A stretch of 64,000 nt of DNA from positions 62,232 through 126,231 of the forward strand of contig NZ_WVZN01000005.1 of NCBI RefSeq assembly GCF_011772445.1. Reading direction: 5' to 3'. The DNA is from Hydrogenophaga sp. GTDB taxonomy: Bacteria > Pseudomonadota > Gammaproteobacteria > Burkholderiales > Burkholderiaceae_C. Numbering within the stretch: the first letter of the stretch is position 1; every line of letters starts with the position of its first letter. The notes under the pieces are model-generated. The model was not told the origin of the DNA and searched no databases. It saw only the letters and a program-made list of their open reading frames with translations. Shown piece by piece: positions 61,677-64,000 of this stretch. The position numbers and the translations under genes were made by a program.

Positions 61677-61693
61677 TGCACCCGGGCGGTGCA
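61677..61693. promoter_or_regulatory. NtrC binding site upstream of the second ammonium transporter
   Basis: TGCACC-CGGGC-GGTGCA is a perfect 6-5-6 palindrome in the NtrC consensus form. Its centre is about 65 bases from the predicted start, closer than usual. A second imperfect site (AGGACC-GGCCC-GGTGCA, 61646-61662) touches the -24 element and could modulate use. Confidence 0.85.
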
Positions 61694-61803
61694 AGCCGCT
61701 ACAGTCCCTGCATTGCCTGGTGCTCGGTAGGGTATTCAGGACGTTGGAGACCGAGGAGACACCCGTACCGGCACCGCCGGACACGCCGCACAGGCACCCC
61801 GAC

Positions 61804-61836
61804 AGAGCCGACCCACAAGGTCGGCTCTTTCTTTTT
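61804..61836 (+). terminator. Strong Rho-independent terminator in the amt2-TauE gap
   Basis: AGAGCCGACC pairs perfectly with GGTCGGCTCT around a five-base loop, followed by TTCTTTTTT-type tail (one C). It acts on the plus strand, but no plus-strand gene ends before it; the gap runs from 61598 to 61957. It may end a small RNA starting between about 61695 and 61750, or a short leader transcript. Confidence 0.88.
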
Positions 61837-61840
61837 AGGC

Positions 61841-61915
61841 TCCCCCCTGCGCGCCTTCGGCGCTTCCCCCGGGGGGGACGCTGCCGATGGACCGGCGGAG
61901 CCGGATCCATGGCAG
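61841..61915. repeat. Intergenic GC-rich repeat, copy D
   Basis: CCCCTGCGCGCCTTCGGCGC, CCCCCGGGGGGG, then GGACCGGCGGAGCCGG and ATCCATGG repeat the modules of copies A and B in the same order. It lies between the terminator and the TauE gene. Confidence 0.6.
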
Positions 61916-61957
61916 CCTGGGTGTGGGCGTGCTCGGCGCGGCGAGAATCCGTGTCCT

Positions 61958-62716
61958 ATGGAACTGCTGCTCGTCTCGGCCGCCTCGCTGCTCGCTGGTT
62001 TCGTGGACTCGATCGTGGGCGGGGGCGGGCTGATCCTCGTGCCGGCGATGTTCGCGGTCTTCCCCACCACCCACCCGGCCACGCTGTTCGGCATCAACAA
62101 GGGGGCGGCGGTGCTGGGCACGGCGGCGGCCACGGTGCAGTACGCGCGACGCGTGGACATGCCCTGGCGCTCCTTGCTGCCGGCGGCGGCCGCGGCGTTC
62201 ATCGGGGCGATGGCGGGGGCCTGGACGGTCACGGTGATCTCGCCCGACTTCCTGCGCCGCGCGCTGCCGTTCGTGCTGGGCGCCGTGCTGGTCTATACGC
62301 TCATGCGCAAGGACCTGGGCCACGCGCACGACCCGGCCTTCGCCGGGCGCCGTCTCACCGCAGCGGCCTGTGTGATGGGCGTGGTCATCGGCTTCTACGA
62401 CGGCTTCTTCGGTCCGGGCACGGGCAGCTTCTTCGTCTTCCTGTTCGTGCGCTGGCTGGGCTTCGACTTCCTGCACGCCAGCGCCAGTGCCAAGCTGCTG
62501 AACACGGCGTCCAACCTGGCGGCGCTGCTGCTGTTCGCGCTCAAGGGCCACGTGTGGTGGCACTACGCGCTGGTGATGGCGCTGGCCAATGTGGTGGGCA
62601 GCCTGGCCGGTACGCGGCTGGCGCTCAAGCACGGCAGCGGGTTCGTGCGCTGGGTGTTCATCGTGGTGGTGGGGGCGCTGATCCTCAAGACCACCTGGGA
62701 CGCCTGGCTGCGGTAG
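61958..62716 (+). CDS. TauE/SafE family sulfite or anion exporter-like membrane protein
   Basis: A 252-aa membrane protein of the TauE/SafE (DUF81) family with about seven to eight hydrophobic segments. It has the two family repeats: SLLAGFVDSIVGGGGLILVPAMFAVFPTTHPATLFGINK near the start and GFYDGFFGPGTGSFFVFLFVR in the second half. The family exports sulfite, sulfoacetate or other organosulfur anions. The substrate is not certain. ATG 61958. Confidence 0.92.
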   Translation: MELLLVSAASLLAGFVDSIVGGGGLILVPAMFAVFPTTHPATLFGINKGAAVLGTAAATVQYARRVDMPWRSLLPAAAAAFIGAMAGAWTVTVISPDFLRRALPFVLGAVLVYTLMRKDLGHAHDPAFAGRRLTAAACVMGVVIGFYDGFFGPGTGSFFVFLFVRWLGFDFLHASASAKLLNTASNLAALLLFALKGHVWWHYALVMALANVVGSLAGTRLALKHGSGFVRWVFIVVVGALILKTTWDAWLR

Positions 62717-62878
62717 TCGGCCTGCGGTCGACGAACACCAGGCTCGGTGGCCGTGAGGGCGCTACACCTGGGGGTAGCCGCCACAAGGCTTCTGCAAGAT
62801 CCATCCGCCATGGCATGGGTGAGTCTTGCATGCGGTCCTCGTAAGCGACTTCACCCAACGCCTTCTCCCCTTGCCCTC

Positions 62879-63403
62879 ATGCACTCCAAGTTCCACGACA
62901 CGCTCCGTCTCCTCAGGAAGGGGGTCGCACTACTTCTCGTCATCGTCGTCGGGACGCTGGCCGTGAGCGTCGCGCTCATCGGCTGGAACGAGTTCAAGCG
63001 CACCCGTCAGCTCGATCGACTGTCTCGCGAAACGCAAGTGCCCCAAGCGTTGATTGACATCGGCGAGCGCCCATTGGCATCGCTCTTCGGATCGCTCGAA
63101 GAGCGCATCTGCGTATTGCGTCCCTACACGGGCAATCGAGGGATTGAGAACATGAGTCCGGAAGAAGAACAGGCGGTGCGCCGCCTTGATCTGCCCAGCG
63201 AGGACCTGACCTGGTATCTGGTGGCGTTTCAGGGCAAGGCAATTGCGCGGGTGCTGCTCATCAACGAGACGACTGTTGCAGAACTGACCTCTGACTCCAT
63301 GTGCTTCGGCCAGCATGACATTGGCCTCATCCGGGTGCAGCAACACCCGACATCACCACCGCCCATCCGGCAGGTGCAATTCATCAATGGGAGCGTCAAA
63401 TGA
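62879..63403 (+). CDS. Hypothetical protein with one N-terminal membrane helix
   Basis: A 174-aa protein with a single N-terminal hydrophobic segment (LLRKGVALLLVIVVGTLAVSVALIGW, about 9-36), then a soluble domain of about 135 residues. It would be anchored in the inner membrane with the domain in the periplasm. I do not recognise the family. ATG 62879 is preferred to upstream in-frame starts because it begins directly before the helix. It has less GC and a different codon use from the genes before it. It precedes a probable T6SS-related gene. Confidence 0.7.
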   Translation: MHSKFHDTLRLLRKGVALLLVIVVGTLAVSVALIGWNEFKRTRQLDRLSRETQVPQALIDIGERPLASLFGSLEERICVLRPYTGNRGIENMSPEEEQAVRRLDLPSEDLTWYLVAFQGKAIARVLLINETTVAELTSDSMCFGQHDIGLIRVQQHPTSPPPIRQVQFINGSVK

Positions 63404-63510
63404 GCACGGTGTTCGGTCGTTTCGCCATGCCTGTACCGGTGCGCCATGGACGAAACACCTGGGCGAAGGTGGTGGCGATAGCGCGCGTGGGTCGTACACC
63501 CGGGGGTTAG
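63400..63510 (+). CDS. Possible 36-aa ORF overlapping the previous gene
   Basis: ATG at 63400 overlaps the stop of the preceding gene (ATGA) and opens a 36-codon frame with a basic product (MSTVFGRFAMPVPVRHGRN, ending at TAG 63508-63510). The coupling pattern is genuine-looking, but the product matches nothing I know and may be chance or the decayed start of a longer gene. Confidence 0.25.
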   Translation: MSTVFGRFAMPVPVRHGRNTWAKVVAIARVGRTPGG

Positions 63511-63559
63511 GCGCACACCCGCTCCCGCATGATCCTCCCGCCAAGGCAAGGAGGAGCGG

Positions 63560-64000
63560 ATGGGGCTTGAGGCATCGACGCGCGCACACGCGCTGAAGTG
63601 GATGTTGCGGATCGCGTGGGCAGGGGCGGCCCTGGCCGCCTGCGTGGCACTGGGCCATGGCTTTCAGTACGCGAACTGGTCGGGCTATGTCCCGGCGCAA
63701 GCGCCCACGCACTGGGGCCCGCGCGTACCCACTGTCGGGCTGCTGGGTGGCGTGCCGGTCCACATCCCGCCCGGGGCGGCCGACTACCCGGAGTTCGATG
63801 GCGATCCGGCCTGGGGGCAGTGGACGCGCCACGTGCCGGTGCGCACCCCCACCTCGTCCATCCGCCGCTTCGGCATGCTCCTGCGGCACCCGGAGCTGAC
63901 GCCGGTCCACGAACCGGGCCCGTTGTCCGCGGGCCTCAAGGCGCTTGAAGCCGAGGCCGACCATCCCTGGGTGCTGGCATTGGTCCTCAGCGGCGAGCGC
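63560..64000 (+). CDS. Probable T6SS lipase-associated (immunity-like) protein, partial
   Basis: An ATG at 63560 preceded by AAGGAGGAG opens a frame that runs to the window edge without a stop, 147 codons. The product has an N-terminal membrane helix (WMLRIAWAGAALAACVALGHGF) followed by GLLGGVPVHIPPGAADYPEFDGDPAW, VRTPTSSIRRFGMLLRHPELTPV. The order GVPV-IP, EFDGDP, RT-S-RRFG resembles proteins encoded beside type VI lipase effectors (DUF2235/Tle), thought to be immunity proteins. That similarity is from memory and is weak evidence; the rest of the gene and any effector lie outside the window. Confidence 0.6.
   Translation, partial: MGLEASTRAHALKWMLRIAWAGAALAACVALGHGFQYANWSGYVPAQAPTHWGPRVPTVGLLGGVPVHIPPGAADYPEFDGDPAWGQWTRHVPVRTPTSSIRRFGMLLRHPELTPVHEPGPLSAGLKALEAEADHPWVLALVLSGER

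Overview
The window is a GC-rich, densely packed chromosomal stretch from a betaproteobacterium. The gene families (cyanase with a nitrate/cyanate-type ABC transporter, FmdA/FmdB/AmiE amide operon, split MetH under an SAH-type riboswitch, GlnK-AmtB, GlcEF, LplT, ExoD) and a recurring intergenic repeat point to Burkholderiales, most likely Comamonadaceae close to Hydrogenophaga. The genus is an inference; no rRNA or tRNA gene was seen.

Layout. 1-5 kb: end of a cyanate/nitrate ABC ATPase, cynS, a DUF1348 gene, a PIN/AbrB toxin-antitoxin pair, pirin, and a LysR gene divergent from an SDR. 5-19.6 kb: nitrogen scavenging from short amides. A hybrid histidine kinase whose sensor is a whole NCS1-type transporter, plus a LuxR-type response regulator, sits divergent to a Tat-exported binding protein, two permeases, two ATPases, formamidase FmdA, zinc-ribbon FmdB, aliphatic amidase AmiE and a MoxR ATPase/VWA pair. 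19.7-22.5 kb: an RlmN/Cfr-like radical SAM gene, then a two-gene ATPase/RloB module resembling AbiL-type phage defence, introduced by a long AT-rich inverted repeat. 22.5-28.2 kb: a sigma-54 activator, a perfect 27-bp palindromic enhancer, a consensus -24/-12 promoter and a target operon (rhodanese, OsmC, acyl-CoA-dehydrogenase-like flavoprotein, rubredoxin-rubredoxin reductase). 28.3-35.4 kb: SAH riboswitch and metH, cupin, comM, then glnK-amtB with NtrC site, sigma-54 promoter and terminator. 35.5-46 kb: glcEF, lrgAB, glutathione peroxidase, a degenerate receiver protein, lplT/alr, AraC, VOC and DJ-1 family genes. 46-50 kb: an ArnT-like GT, SMR-type membrane protein, HAD-UbiA fusion and ExoD, which together look like a polyprenyl-linked sugar pathway. 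50-55.6 kb: sulfate ABC transporter with two binding proteins. 55.7-64 kb: LysR/mmsA/GMC oxidoreductase, a second amtB with its own NtrC/sigma-54 control, TauE, and at the edge an unfinished gene resembling T6SS lipase-associated proteins.

Theme: nutrient acquisition. Cyanate, amides and ammonium for nitrogen, with sigma-54/NtrC signals at both ammonium transporter loci; sulfate and probably an organosulfur or sulfane-sulfur compound for sulfur; glycolate for carbon. The strongest candidates for undescribed biology are the transporter-fused kinase with its amide operon, the sigma-54-controlled sulfurtransferase operon, the RloB-type defence pair and the HAD-UbiA/SMR/ArnT cluster. All functional calls come from reading motifs and family memory; no database search was run.
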